A DNA stretch of 64,000 bases from Mesonia hippocampi (GTDB lineage: Bacteria > Bacteroidota > Bacteroidia > Flavobacteriales > Flavobacteriaceae), in assembly GCF_014197445.1 (NCBI RefSeq), contig NZ_JACIFO010000002.1, positions 310,001-374,000 of the forward strand. The letters are read 5' to 3'. The notes beneath the pieces were generated by a model. That model was not told the DNA's origin and ran no database searches. It saw only the letters and a program-made list of their open reading frames with translations. A program made the position numbers and the translations under genes. Numbering within the stretch: position 1 is the stretch's first letter; each line of letters opens with the position of its first letter. Positions 18,571 to 26,266 of the stretch are shown one piece after another.

Positions 18571-18861
18571 TAAAACTATATTGTTAGTTTTATTTGTTTT
18601 AGAAGAAAGATGATTATTTTTTAACTTGTTTACTTATAGTAATTTTTGTTAAGTAAATTACCGATGAAATAAACGTTTTAGTTATTTCCTCCTACATAAT
18701 AGTTAAATTAAAGTTAATTTTGGTTAAAAAATTTGAAATGATGTTTTTTTTTTTTGGAGATTCGGGTTATTGTTTAATTTTAAATTTTTTAACATGAAAA
18801 AACTAACTTTAATTTTAGTATTAACACTTGGGTTTGCATTTAGTGCAAATGCAGGGTGTTT
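18571..18861 (+). repeat. Direct repeat copy B: promoter, leader and signal-peptide cassette
   Basis: Second copy of the 292-base cassette at 16598. It gives peptide B the same promoter region, leader and signal peptide as peptide A, differing at only one signal-peptide codon (GAT to AAT before the cleavage site). The shared part ends inside the third codon after the predicted cleavage site. Confidence 0.95.
18715..18722 (+). promoter_or_regulatory. Candidate -7 element of peptide B
   Basis: TAATTTTG at the position equivalent to 16743-16750 in copy A, 71 bases before the ATG at 18794. Confidence 0.4.
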
Positions 18862-18955
18862 AGAAGATGCAATGGATTTTGGATACTGCTACGGAGGGGG
18901 TAATGCTGAGTATGAATATCTGTTAATGGATGCTTACTTTCAAGAATTTTGCTAA
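18794..18955 (+). CDS. Small secreted acidic peptide B, three Cys
   Basis: 53 residues from ATG 18794. The 20-residue signal peptide equals that of peptide A except Asn for Asp at position 19. The mature part (33 residues) has Cys at 22, 32 and 53 (last residue), a Gly triplet at 34-36, seven acidic and no basic residues. Apart from GC.E.A at the start and AYF....C or AYF...C at the end it shares nothing with peptide A. It is followed by a strong AT-rich hairpin and then a third GLPGLI gene. No RiPP-modifying enzyme is nearby. Function unknown. Confidence 0.7.
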   Translation: MKKLTLILVLTLGFAFSANAGCLEDAMDFGYCYGGGNAEYEYLLMDAYFQEFC

Positions 18956-18967
18956 TCTTTAAATTTT

Positions 18968-19005
18968 ATATGTCTTTTTAGTGTGTGCTAAAAAGACATA
19001 TTTTT
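18968..19005 (+). terminator. Hairpin between peptide B and the third GLPGLI gene (terminator or attenuator)
   Basis: A perfect 14-base-pair stem (18968-18981 with 18988-19001) with a six-base loop TGTGTG, followed by a short T run. It lies 13 bases after the peptide stop and 18 bases before the next ATG. Partial termination here would make peptide B in excess of the downstream receptor proteins. Confidence 0.7.
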
Positions 19006-19018
19006 ACTTTATTTAGAT

Positions 19019-19744
19019 ATGAATAAAATATATATAATACTAATTTCATTACTTTTCTATTATTATAGTGATGCACAAAATATCTCTGCTACGTATAGCA
19101 TATCGGTTGTAGATAAAGACCAAATAGCTAAGCAGAAACACGATGATAAATTTAATAAGGTATATAAAATATTAATGGAAAGAGTTGGGAATATTTCCAC
19201 TCAGGTTTCTTATCAATTAAAAATTTCGGGACAACAAGCTGTTTTTTCAATGAATGATTTTTTAGTGAAAGACAGAAAGGAGCAGAGTTCATTAAATCTT
19301 TTAAATACTCATTCTAAAGGGCTTTTTTATAACGATATTACTTGTCCTGAACAATTACAGCAGACAGAAGTTTTTGGTAAGATGTATATTGTAGATTTAC
19401 CGGAACCTGTATGGGAAATAAAAAATGAAGAAAGCAAAATAGGAAATTACACTTGTAAAAAAGCCCTTACAAAACAAGTATTTTACGATAAACACGGAGA
19501 AGAGAAAAGTTATGAAGTTGTTGCTTGGTTTACAAACGAGTTACCTTTTTCTTTCGGGCCTGTAGGCTTTGCCGGCTTACCCGGTTTAATTGTAAAGTTA
19601 GAGATAGAAGATAGAATATTTATATTACAAGATATAAAAAAAGAGAAGACGTCTCTTAGCATAAAAAAGCCTACCAAAGGTAAAGAAATTAGTTTAAAAG
19701 AATATTATGAGCTTTTTTCTACCGCAATGGGTGATTTTAAATAA
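19019..19744 (+). CDS. GLPGLI family exported protein (third of three)
   Basis: 241 residues with signal peptide MNKIYIILISLLFYYYSDAQ. The motif AGLPGLIVKLE lies near residue 188 after AWFTNELPFSFGP. It ends six bases before the TonB-receptor-like gene, so the pair is surely co-transcribed. The GLPGLI/receptor pairing recurs in Bacteroidota, and the substrate is unknown. Confidence 0.9.
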   Translation: MNKIYIILISLLFYYYSDAQNISATYSISVVDKDQIAKQKHDDKFNKVYKILMERVGNISTQVSYQLKISGQQAVFSMNDFLVKDRKEQSSLNLLNTHSKGLFYNDITCPEQLQQTEVFGKMYIVDLPEPVWEIKNEESKIGNYTCKKALTKQVFYDKHGEEKSYEVVAWFTNELPFSFGPVGFAGLPGLIVKLEIEDRIFILQDIKKEKTSLSIKKPTKGKEISLKEYYELFSTAMGDFK

Positions 19745-19750
19745 ACTTTT

Positions 19751-22453
19751 TTGAGTATTAAAAAACTACATAGCTATAAAAAAGCACTCGTCATCCTGTT
19801 TTTATTAGCAGGATGCTTTGCTATATATGGGCAAGAAGCTAGCTTACAAGGTAAAGTAACAGATACACTACAGGAACCTATAGCTTATGCAAACCTTATT
19901 GCTACACCTTTAGAGGAAAACCAAAATATTACCTTTGCTATTTCAGATGCAGAAGGCAGGTATAAGCTTAAACTCTTACAAGCGGTAAACTATAAGGTAG
20001 AAATTACCCACATGACATTTAACAAACATACAGATAGCTTAACCATAATAAAAAACACACAAAAAAATTATAGCTTAAAAGAAAGAACCGAAAGCCTAAA
20101 AGAAGTTATTATAGAAAAAGAGATGGCAGTAATTGTAAAAGATGATACCATTACCTATCGCACTAATCAATTTGAAACAGGAGAAGAAAGAAAATTAAGA
20201 GACATACTAAAAAAATTACCTGGAGTAGAAGTAGATAAAGCGGGAAACGTTACTGTAAACGGTAAAAAAGTAACCAAGCTTATGGTAGAAGGGAAAACTT
20301 TTTTTACAGGCGATACAAAACTGGGGGTAAACAATATTCCTGCAGATGCAATAGAAGAGGTAGAGGTTTTAGACAATTATAACGAAGTAAGTTTTCTAAA
20401 AGGGCTAAGCGATAGCGATCAAATGGCACTTAACATTAAGCTAAAAGAAGGAAAAAAGAAATTTGTTTTTGGGGATATAGAAACAGGAGCAGGGGTAAAA
20501 AACAGGTATTTAATACACCCTAAACTGTTTTATTATAGTCCCAAAACAGCGATAAACATAATAGGCGACTTTAATAACATAGGAAAAAAATCGTTTACAA
20601 TACAAGATTATATAGATTTTGAAGGAGGCTTTGCCTCGATGTTAGAAAATAGCACATCGTTTAAAGATATAACTAATTCAGACTTCGCAGTATTCTTAAA
20701 TCAAAATGATTTTAAATATCAAAAAAATGATTTTGCAGCAGGTAGCTTGTCTCAGCAAATTAATTCTAAACTTCGCTTAGAGGCATTTAGTATTGTAAAT
20801 AAAGGGAAAACTCAAACCCAGACAACAAATAACATTAGTTATTTAACACAAGGAAGTTTTAACGAATTTAGAGAAGACAAAGAAGAGAATTCCATTCTAT
20901 TTAGCTTAAACAAGCTTAAATTGCGCTACCAACACAATGATAAGAGCGATTTAGCCTACGATGCTTTTATAAAAACATCTAATGGAGATGCTTTACAGCA
21001 ACTTGGCTCTTTTACAGAAAACGATTCTACGTTGATTAAAACCAAACAAAAGCCTAAAAACATTTCAATTAACCAAGAGATACGCTATAATAAACAATTT
21101 TCTTATAAGCATACCTCTACATTAACGGCAAATTATAACTATAATCATCAAGAAAAAGATAACAATTGGTTGTTTAATCAGCCTGTATTTACGCAATTAA
21201 TTCCTTTTCAGCAACAAAAAGAGTTTTATAAGCTTTTACAAACCACCGAAACAAAAAAACATCAAGCTACCTTAGATTTGAAACATTATTGGGTTCTTAA
21301 TAACTTTAATCATATTTACCCAAGGGTAGGAGTAGTTTTTTTAGACGAAACCTTTAACTCTTTAGATAAACAATTATTAGAAAACGGAGAAATTAATAAT
21401 TTTCATCACGCAGGCTTTAATAATGATTTACATTTTCGTTTAACCGATAACTATATTGGTTTTCAATACAAAACAAAAGTAGGAAGCTTTATTTTTAAAC
21501 CTGGAATAATGTACCATTCTTATTTTTGGAAAATCCATCAATTTTCAGAAGAGGCCTTTAGCAAGCAAAAAAACGTTTGGTTGCCAGAATTGAATATAGA
21601 TTATGAAATTTCTTCTATAGAAAAAATAGAGCTAAATTATTATTTAAAAACATCGTTTTCTAATGCTTCTGCGTACGCAAATAGGTTGAGGTTAATTAGT
21701 TTTAATCAGTTATATAGAGGAAATGAGAATTTAGAAAATCAACTTTACCATTCAGCTTTATTGCGTTATCGTAAATTTAATATGTATAGAGGTGTATTTT
21801 TTAATGCGAGTTTAAGTTATATTAAGCGAGAAAAATCGGTAAGAAATACCACACAAATAGAGGGTATAGACCAAGTAAATACTTCTGTTTATACCAGTTT
21901 GCCAGAAAACACATATTCCTTTAACGGCTCTTTTACCAAGCAAATCTCTAAATACAGATTTACTTTTAGGGGAGGTGTTAGCATATCTGACTATTCAAGA
22001 TTTATAAACGATAAAGTAAACAATTACCAATCAGAAAACTATAAATACACCATAAAAGCCGAAACCCGCTTTAAAACATGGCCAAATATAGAGATAGGTT
22101 GGCAACAACAGTTAAGCAATTTTCAGGGAGCTAGTTTTTCTAATAAATTTATAGAAAATAAGCCTTATGCAAATTTAGAATGGGATTTTTTTAACGACTT
22201 TATCGTTAAAGCAAACTATAGGTATAACTACTACAAAAACAAGAACACAAATCAAATTAATCATTTTGACATAGGTGATTTTTCTATTTTTTATAACAAA
22301 GAAAACAGTCTTTGGAGCTTTGAATTGGCTGTAGATAACATTTTTGATGTTGATTATAAAAATGAAAATACCATAGATCAATTTATGATAACAGATAGAA
22401 ATATTTACCTGCAACCTAGAACAGTGCTATTTAAACTTTCATACAAATTATAA
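19751..22453 (+). CDS. TonB-dependent-receptor-like outer-membrane protein, TTG start
   Basis: 900 residues from a TTG at 19751; no ATG lies before the exported domain, and the TTG gives a signal peptide ending IYGQ. Residues 28-105 are a carboxypeptidase-regulatory-like domain (GKVTDTLQEPIAYANLIATP). A plug-like segment follows (LRDILKKLPGVEVD, VTVNGKKVTKLMVEGK). The rest is a large beta-barrel ending in an aromatic-rich strand (FKLSYKL). No TonB box was recognised. It is the last gene of the peptide/GLPGLI cluster and could import, export or sense the peptides; direction of transport is inference. Confidence 0.85.
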   Translation: MSIKKLHSYKKALVILFLLAGCFAIYGQEASLQGKVTDTLQEPIAYANLIATPLEENQNITFAISDAEGRYKLKLLQAVNYKVEITHMTFNKHTDSLTIIKNTQKNYSLKERTESLKEVIIEKEMAVIVKDDTITYRTNQFETGEERKLRDILKKLPGVEVDKAGNVTVNGKKVTKLMVEGKTFFTGDTKLGVNNIPADAIEEVEVLDNYNEVSFLKGLSDSDQMALNIKLKEGKKKFVFGDIETGAGVKNRYLIHPKLFYYSPKTAINIIGDFNNIGKKSFTIQDYIDFEGGFASMLENSTSFKDITNSDFAVFLNQNDFKYQKNDFAAGSLSQQINSKLRLEAFSIVNKGKTQTQTTNNISYLTQGSFNEFREDKEENSILFSLNKLKLRYQHNDKSDLAYDAFIKTSNGDALQQLGSFTENDSTLIKTKQKPKNISINQEIRYNKQFSYKHTSTLTANYNYNHQEKDNNWLFNQPVFTQLIPFQQQKEFYKLLQTTETKKHQATLDLKHYWVLNNFNHIYPRVGVVFLDETFNSLDKQLLENGEINNFHHAGFNNDLHFRLTDNYIGFQYKTKVGSFIFKPGIMYHSYFWKIHQFSEEAFSKQKNVWLPELNIDYEISSIEKIELNYYLKTSFSNASAYANRLRLISFNQLYRGNENLENQLYHSALLRYRKFNMYRGVFFNASLSYIKREKSVRNTTQIEGIDQVNTSVYTSLPENTYSFNGSFTKQISKYRFTFRGGVSISDYSRFINDKVNNYQSENYKYTIKAETRFKTWPNIEIGWQQQLSNFQGASFSNKFIENKPYANLEWDFFNDFIVKANYRYNYYKNKNTNQINHFDIGDFSIFYNKENSLWSFELAVDNIFDVDYKNENTIDQFMITDRNIYLQPRTVLFKLSYKL

Positions 22454-22491
22454 TCTTACTAATTTTGCCTTTTTAATTCTTAAAAATAATT

Positions 22492-23487
22492 TTGGCAAAA
22501 ATAGGTGATATAGATGTAGGCAATTTTCCATTGCTGTTAGCTCCCATGGAGGATGTAAGTGATCCACCATTTCGAACTTTGTGTAAAGAACAAGGTGCCG
22601 ATGTGGTTTATACCGAGTTTATTTCCTCAGAGGGTTTAATTCGAGATGCTGCAAAAAGCGTCATGAAGCTTGATATATATGAAAAAGAACGCCCTGTTGG
22701 GATTCAGATTTTTGGTGCCGATTTAGAGGCAATGTTAGCTTCTGTAGAGATTGTAGAAAAATCGAACCCAGATATTATCGATATTAACTTTGGTTGTCCT
22801 GTTAAAAAAGTAGTTTGCAAAGGAGCTGGAGCAGGAATTTTAAAAGATATAGATAAAATGGTGAGCCTAACCGAAGCGATGGTAAAACGCACCAACCTCC
22901 CCATAACTGTAAAAACCCGTTTAGGTTGGGATAACGATAGCATAAAAATTGTTGAAGTAGCAGAACGTTTACAAGATGTTGGCTGTAAAGCAATCTCCAT
23001 TCATGGCAGAACTCGAGTACAAATGTATAAAGGTGATGCTAATTGGGCACCTATAGCAGCGGTAAAAAATAATCAGCGTATGCATATTCCTGTTTTCGGA
23101 AATGGCGATGTAAATACCCCAGAACGCGCTGTAGAGATGCGAGATAAATATGGCTTAGATGGGGCTATGATTGGTAGAGCAAGTATTGGTTATCCTTGGT
23201 TTTTTAGAGAAGTGAAACACTTTATAAAAACAGGAGAACATTTAGCTTCTCCTACCATGAGAGAGCGTATAGATGCGGCTCGCAGGCATTTAGAAATGGC
23301 TATAGATTGGAAAGGAGAGCGTTTAGGTGTTTTTGAAACCAGAAGGCATTATACCAATTATTTTAAAGGAATTCCTCATTTTAAAGAACACCGAATGAAA
23401 ATGGTTACTAGCGATGATGCTAAAGATGTTTTTGCAGCTTTTAAGGAAGTAGAGGAAAAATTTGGAGATTTTATTTTTACAAAATAA
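22492..23487 (+). CDS. dus: tRNA-dihydrouridine synthase, DusB type
   Basis: 331 residues from TTG at 22492, which gives the family N-terminus (IGDIDVGNFPLLLAPMEDV); the next Met is inside that block. It reduces uridines in the tRNA D-loop using FMN. The catalytic Cys lies in INFGCPVKKV, and PITVKTRLGW and FGNGDV are FMN-binding blocks. It is read in the same direction as the TonB-receptor gene 38 bases upstream, without a recognised terminator between them. It converges on the ABC permease gene, with seven bases between stops. Confidence 0.93.
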   Translation: MAKIGDIDVGNFPLLLAPMEDVSDPPFRTLCKEQGADVVYTEFISSEGLIRDAAKSVMKLDIYEKERPVGIQIFGADLEAMLASVEIVEKSNPDIIDINFGCPVKKVVCKGAGAGILKDIDKMVSLTEAMVKRTNLPITVKTRLGWDNDSIKIVEVAERLQDVGCKAISIHGRTRVQMYKGDANWAPIAAVKNNQRMHIPVFGNGDVNTPERAVEMRDKYGLDGAMIGRASIGYPWFFREVKHFIKTGEHLASPTMRERIDAARRHLEMAIDWKGERLGVFETRRHYTNYFKGIPHFKEHRMKMVTSDDAKDVFAAFKEVEEKFGDFIFTK

Positions 23488-23494
23488 TAAGCAC

Positions 23495-24694
23495 TTAGCG
23501 TTCTAAAACTTTAGAAACACGCGTAGCCCCTATATATGACGCTATAACCCCTAAAAGCATAATGGTTATAAATACAACCAAGACGTTTTCCCATAAAAGA
23601 GAGATAGGGTAAGCCATTGTAGGTGTTATCATTACAATACTAAATTGCTGTTGTAGCAATACGATAATTATTCCTGCACTTAAGCCAAAAATTCCGCCAA
23701 AAAAGGTAAGTAAAATGCCTTGTAGCCAAAAAATATTTTTTAAGGTTTGGCGTTGTGTACCTAAGTAATATAGGGTTTTAATGTTTTTTTGCTTATCTAG
23801 AATGGCCATTACAATAGCTCCTCCCAGATTAAATAAAGCAATAATAAGTACAATGGTAAAAATAAAATAGACGGCTAAATTTTCGGTATTTAGCATTTTA
23901 TACAATTGGCTGTTTTGCTCTATTTTATTACGGATGATAACATTATTGCCAAGAATTTCTAGCAGTTGTTTTTTTATATCCTCTTCATTTGCCGTTGTAT
24001 TAAATTTAATAGCAAGACTGTTGGTACTGTTTTTAGGGTAGTTGAGCAATTCTTTGGCTTGTTTGTACGATGTAAAAACATATTTACCATTAAGGTCATC
24101 ACTAATGTTATAAACCCCTATTACAGTTGTATAGGTACTATTAAATGCTTTTGTAGGGTCTGTAATTTGCCCTTTACCAGGTTTAGGAACTTGTATTTTA
24201 AGCAAAGCACTATAATCTAAAACACCTAGCGATAGCTGTCTAGAAATATCGTTGCCTATTACCGCTTGGTTAAAACCTTGGGTTAACCAAGTTCCTCTAA
24301 TAATGGCACTATCTAAAGGATTTACTTGTAAAAAATGCTCGTCAATCCCTTTTACATGGGCAAGCATTTGCTTTTTTTTAAAGCTTAGCAATACACGTTC
24401 TTCAATTATACGGCTGCTAACGCTAACGCCTTCTAGGCTATTTATTTTTTTTAACTGAAGGCTATCTACAACAAACCATTTCCCCGTTTTGGGAGTAATA
24501 CTTAAGTCGGGGTCGTATCTATTAGAAAAAGATAAACTAAACTCTTTAAGACCAGAAAATCCAGAAAGTACAATAAATAAAGCTAATGCTCCTGCAAAAA
24601 CACCAATCCCTGCAATGCGAGTGATAATGTTAATGGCATTGTTTTTACTTTTGGTAAAAAGGTAGCGTTTAGCGATATATAAAGCGAACTTCAA
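23495..24694 (-). CDS. ABC transporter permease, FtsX/LolC-LolE type
   Basis: 399 residues. One membrane helix near residues 25-48 (AGIGVFAGALALFIVLSGFSG), a large periplasmic MacB-like domain to about 270, then three helices (IFTIVLIIALFNLGGAIVMAI and two more) and the C-terminal ATRVSKVLER, which is typical of LolC/LolE-like lipoprotein-release permeases. By family it would pass lipoproteins to a periplasmic carrier, driven by an ATPase not encoded here. It starts one base after the rbfA stop and is co-transcribed with it. Confidence 0.88.
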   Translation of the reverse strand: MKFALYIAKRYLFTKSKNNAINIITRIAGIGVFAGALALFIVLSGFSGLKEFSLSFSNRYDPDLSITPKTGKWFVVDSLQLKKINSLEGVSVSSRIIEERVLLSFKKKQMLAHVKGIDEHFLQVNPLDSAIIRGTWLTQGFNQAVIGNDISRQLSLGVLDYSALLKIQVPKPGKGQITDPTKAFNSTYTTVIGVYNISDDLNGKYVFTSYKQAKELLNYPKNSTNSLAIKFNTTANEEDIKKQLLEILGNNVIIRNKIEQNSQLYKMLNTENLAVYFIFTIVLIIALFNLGGAIVMAILDKQKNIKTLYYLGTQRQTLKNIFWLQGILLTFFGGIFGLSAGIIIVLLQQQFSIVMITPTMAYPISLLWENVLVVFITIMLLGVIASYIGATRVSKVLER

Positions 24695-24695
24695 T

Positions 24696-25091
24696 TTAAG
24701 ACTTTTTTCTTTTTTGTAATAGCTCAGGGTTTTTTATAGGGTTTTCATCTCCCTTTACGGCTTTTTCAATTTGGTCGATGTACTCTAACGAATCATCTAT
24801 AAAAAAACTTAAATCGGGCATTTTACGCAACTGATTTTTAGTGCTTAAAGCCACCTGATGTTTTATTTGATTTTTTATTTGGTTAAGCTCTTCTAAAAGG
24901 GTTTCTGCATGCTGTGCAGGAAAAATGCTTAAGTATGCTTTAGCAATAGAAAGATCGGTAGTTACACGAACTTTCGAAACCGAAATAATAAGATTTTGGC
25001 TACCTGCTGCTTTTAAGCGTTGCTGAAAAACCCCGGCTAATTCTTGCTGCAAGACTTTTCCTATCTTTTTTTGTCTATTTGTTTCTTCCAT
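24696..25091 (-). CDS. rbfA: Ribosome-binding factor A
   Basis: 131 residues, normal for RbfA, a KH-fold 30S maturation factor. Family blocks are KIGKVLQQELAGVF, VRVTTDLSIAKAYLSIFP and MPDLSFFIDDSLEY. A -7 element (TATTTTTG, 25096-25103 on the minus strand) ends only four bases before the ATG, so the transcript may be almost leaderless. It precedes the LolC/E-like permease by one base. Confidence 0.95.
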   Translation of the reverse strand: MEETNRQKKIGKVLQQELAGVFQQRLKAAGSQNLIISVSKVRVTTDLSIAKAYLSIFPAQHAETLLEELNQIKNQIKHQVALSTKNQLRKMPDLSFFIDDSLEYIDQIEKAVKGDENPIKNPELLQKRKKS

Positions 25092-25095
25092 AGTG

Positions 25096-25103
25096 CAAAA
25101 ATA
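25096..25103 (-). promoter_or_regulatory. -7 element immediately before rbfA
   Basis: On the minus strand it reads TATTTTTG, an exact TAnnTTTG match, followed by CACT and the rbfA ATG. Such a position predicts a leaderless or near-leaderless mRNA. Confidence 0.45.
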
Positions 25104-25143
25104 GGCTTTTCTATTTTAAGGTGATTTTCTAAATTAAAAAATA

Positions 25144-25151
25144 TAAATTTG
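25144..25151 (+). promoter_or_regulatory. -7 element of the methylmalonyl-CoA epimerase gene
   Basis: TAAATTTG matches TAnnTTTG and lies 18 bases before the GTG start at 25170. No TTG at -33 spacing was found. Confidence 0.4.
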
Positions 25152-25169
25152 TTTTTAAAACTTAAGAAC

Positions 25170-25568
25170 GTGAAAAAGATAGAACATATTGGCATTGCCG
25201 TAAAAAATTTAGAAGAAGCCAAAGCAACATACGAATTATTGTTGGATGAGAAACCTTATAAAGACGAAACCGTAACAAGTGAAGGGGTAATAACCTCATT
25301 TTTTAAGGCAGGAGAAAGTAAAATAGAGCTGTTAGCGGCAACTAACCCCGATAGTCCTATTGCCAAATTTATAGAAAAACGCGGCGAAGGCATTCATCAC
25401 ATTGCTTTTAATGTAGCCGATATCGAAAAAGAAATAAAGGTATTGGAAGAAAAAGGATTTCAATTAATAAACAAAAAAGCCAAAAAAGGAGCTGATAATA
25501 AATGGGTTGCCTTTTTACACCCTAAATCGGCAAATGGGGTATTGGTAGAGCTTTGCCAAGATGTTTAA
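25170..25568 (+). CDS. mce: Methylmalonyl-CoA epimerase (VOC family)
   Basis: 132 residues from GTG at 25170. This start puts KKIEHIGIAVKNL at the N-terminus, the normal beginning of the family; the open frame to 25149 adds only MFLKLKN. The family epimerises (R)- and (S)-methylmalonyl-CoA in the propionate/succinate pathway. Metal ligands are expected from His in HIGIAV, His in EGIHHIAFNV and Glu in VLVELCQ. It stands alone, upstream of a tRNA gene, with its mutase partner not in this window. Confidence 0.92.
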   Translation: MKKIEHIGIAVKNLEEAKATYELLLDEKPYKDETVTSEGVITSFFKAGESKIELLAATNPDSPIAKFIEKRGEGIHHIAFNVADIEKEIKVLEEKGFQLINKKAKKGADNKWVAFLHPKSANGVLVELCQDV

Positions 25569-25585
25569 AATTTTTACACAAAAAT

Positions 25586-25616
25586 TTGTATGCTAAGCAT
25601 ATTATTTATAATTTTG
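25586..25616 (+). promoter_or_regulatory. Promoter of the tRNA gene
   Basis: TTG at 25586-25588 and TAATTTTG at 25609-25616 are separated by 20 bases, matching the Bacteroidota housekeeping promoter closely. The tRNA begins 26 bases downstream. Confidence 0.7.
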
Positions 25617-25642
25617 CGGTCTGTAAAAACTTTATGTTTTTT

Positions 25643-25716
25643 GGTCCTATAGCTCAGCTGGTTAGAGCACTTGACTCATAATCAAGGGGTCCATGGTTCG
25701 AGCCCATGTGGGACCA
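25643..25716 (+). tRNA. tRNA with anticodon CAT (elongator Met, or Ile2)
   Basis: 74 bases. Acceptor arms GGTCCTA and TGGGACC pair and the discriminator is A. The anticodon loop CTCATAA (25675-25681) gives CAT. The first pair is G-C, so it is not the initiator tRNA. Elongator Met and Ile2 (lysidine-modified) share this loop, and I cannot separate them by eye. CCA is not encoded. Confidence 0.95.
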
Positions 25717-25720
25717 CTTT

Positions 25721-25761
25721 AAAATCCCTTCAGAAAATTATTTTTTTGAAGGGATTTTTTT
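25721..25761 (+). terminator. Terminator of the tRNA gene
   Basis: A 12-base-pair stem (25721-25732 with 25747-25758, core ATCCCTTCA) with an AT-rich loop, followed by a T run, four bases after the mature tRNA end. Confidence 0.9.
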
Positions 25762-26266
25762 ATACCTGCAGCTAATCAAGGGGCAAGAAGATTTTCTGTT
25801 TTTTAAAAACTATTTAGTCTATACAAAATCAGTTCTGCATCTTAAACCTCTCTAAACTGCCGTCAGATTTAATAAAATTCACTCATAAAAAACCTTGTAA
25901 AATATTAGTTAAGTGCAAGTTGAGTCCAATATAGGTCCAATGTGATTCCAGTATTTTGTGTGAAATTTTGGAAACAAAGTGAAAGTATCCTCAAAAATAG
26001 TTTGTAAAAGAAGTGAAGCTAGATGTATAAACTTATTCTTTGCAAAAAAACCTTTTCATAAAAGCAATAAAACCCACCAAACTAAAAAATTAATCTAATG
26101 ATATGCTAAAGATTTTTTTCAAATAAAAAAATTGCATGTAATTTGTGTTTAGAAAAAGTATTTGCGTATAGTTGTCGTTTAAAACCTTTTAGGAAGCATT
26201 TTTTCTTTTAGAGCGTTTGTTTTAAAAGCGCATTTGTTTTCTTGACGTGTAATAGCGATTTTTAAG
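25762..26266. other. 505-base gene-poor region between the tRNA and the ECF sigma gene
   Basis: AT-rich, with stops in all frames and no recognised coding remnant. An 11-base string TAATCAAGGGG at 25773-25783 repeats part of the tRNA (25679-25689), and GTCCAAT occurs twice at about 25924-25942. The last ~200 bases should hold the promoter of the sigma factor gene; no exact TAnnTTTG was found there. Confidence 0.5.

Noticed and set aside
16598-18861. Treating the ~292-base repeats as insertion-sequence ends or a CRISPR-like repeat
   Set aside because: They are two long direct copies containing a promoter and coding start, with no terminal inverted repeats, transposase or regular spacing.
16822-18955. 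Reading the two small peptides as lipoproteins because Cys follows the signal segment
   Set aside because: The residues before Cys are D-A-G or N-A-G, with no Leu/Val/Ile at -3. An AxA signal peptidase I site one residue earlier fits better.
16598-22453. Calling the peptides RiPP precursors
   Set aside because: No radical-SAM, lanthipeptide, graspetide or cleavage/export ABC gene is in the neighbourhood; a disulfide peptide is the simpler reading.
25762-26266. Integrase remnant downstream of the tRNA
   Set aside because: Translations of both strands give short frames without recombinase motifs; only the 11-base repeat remains as a weak hint.
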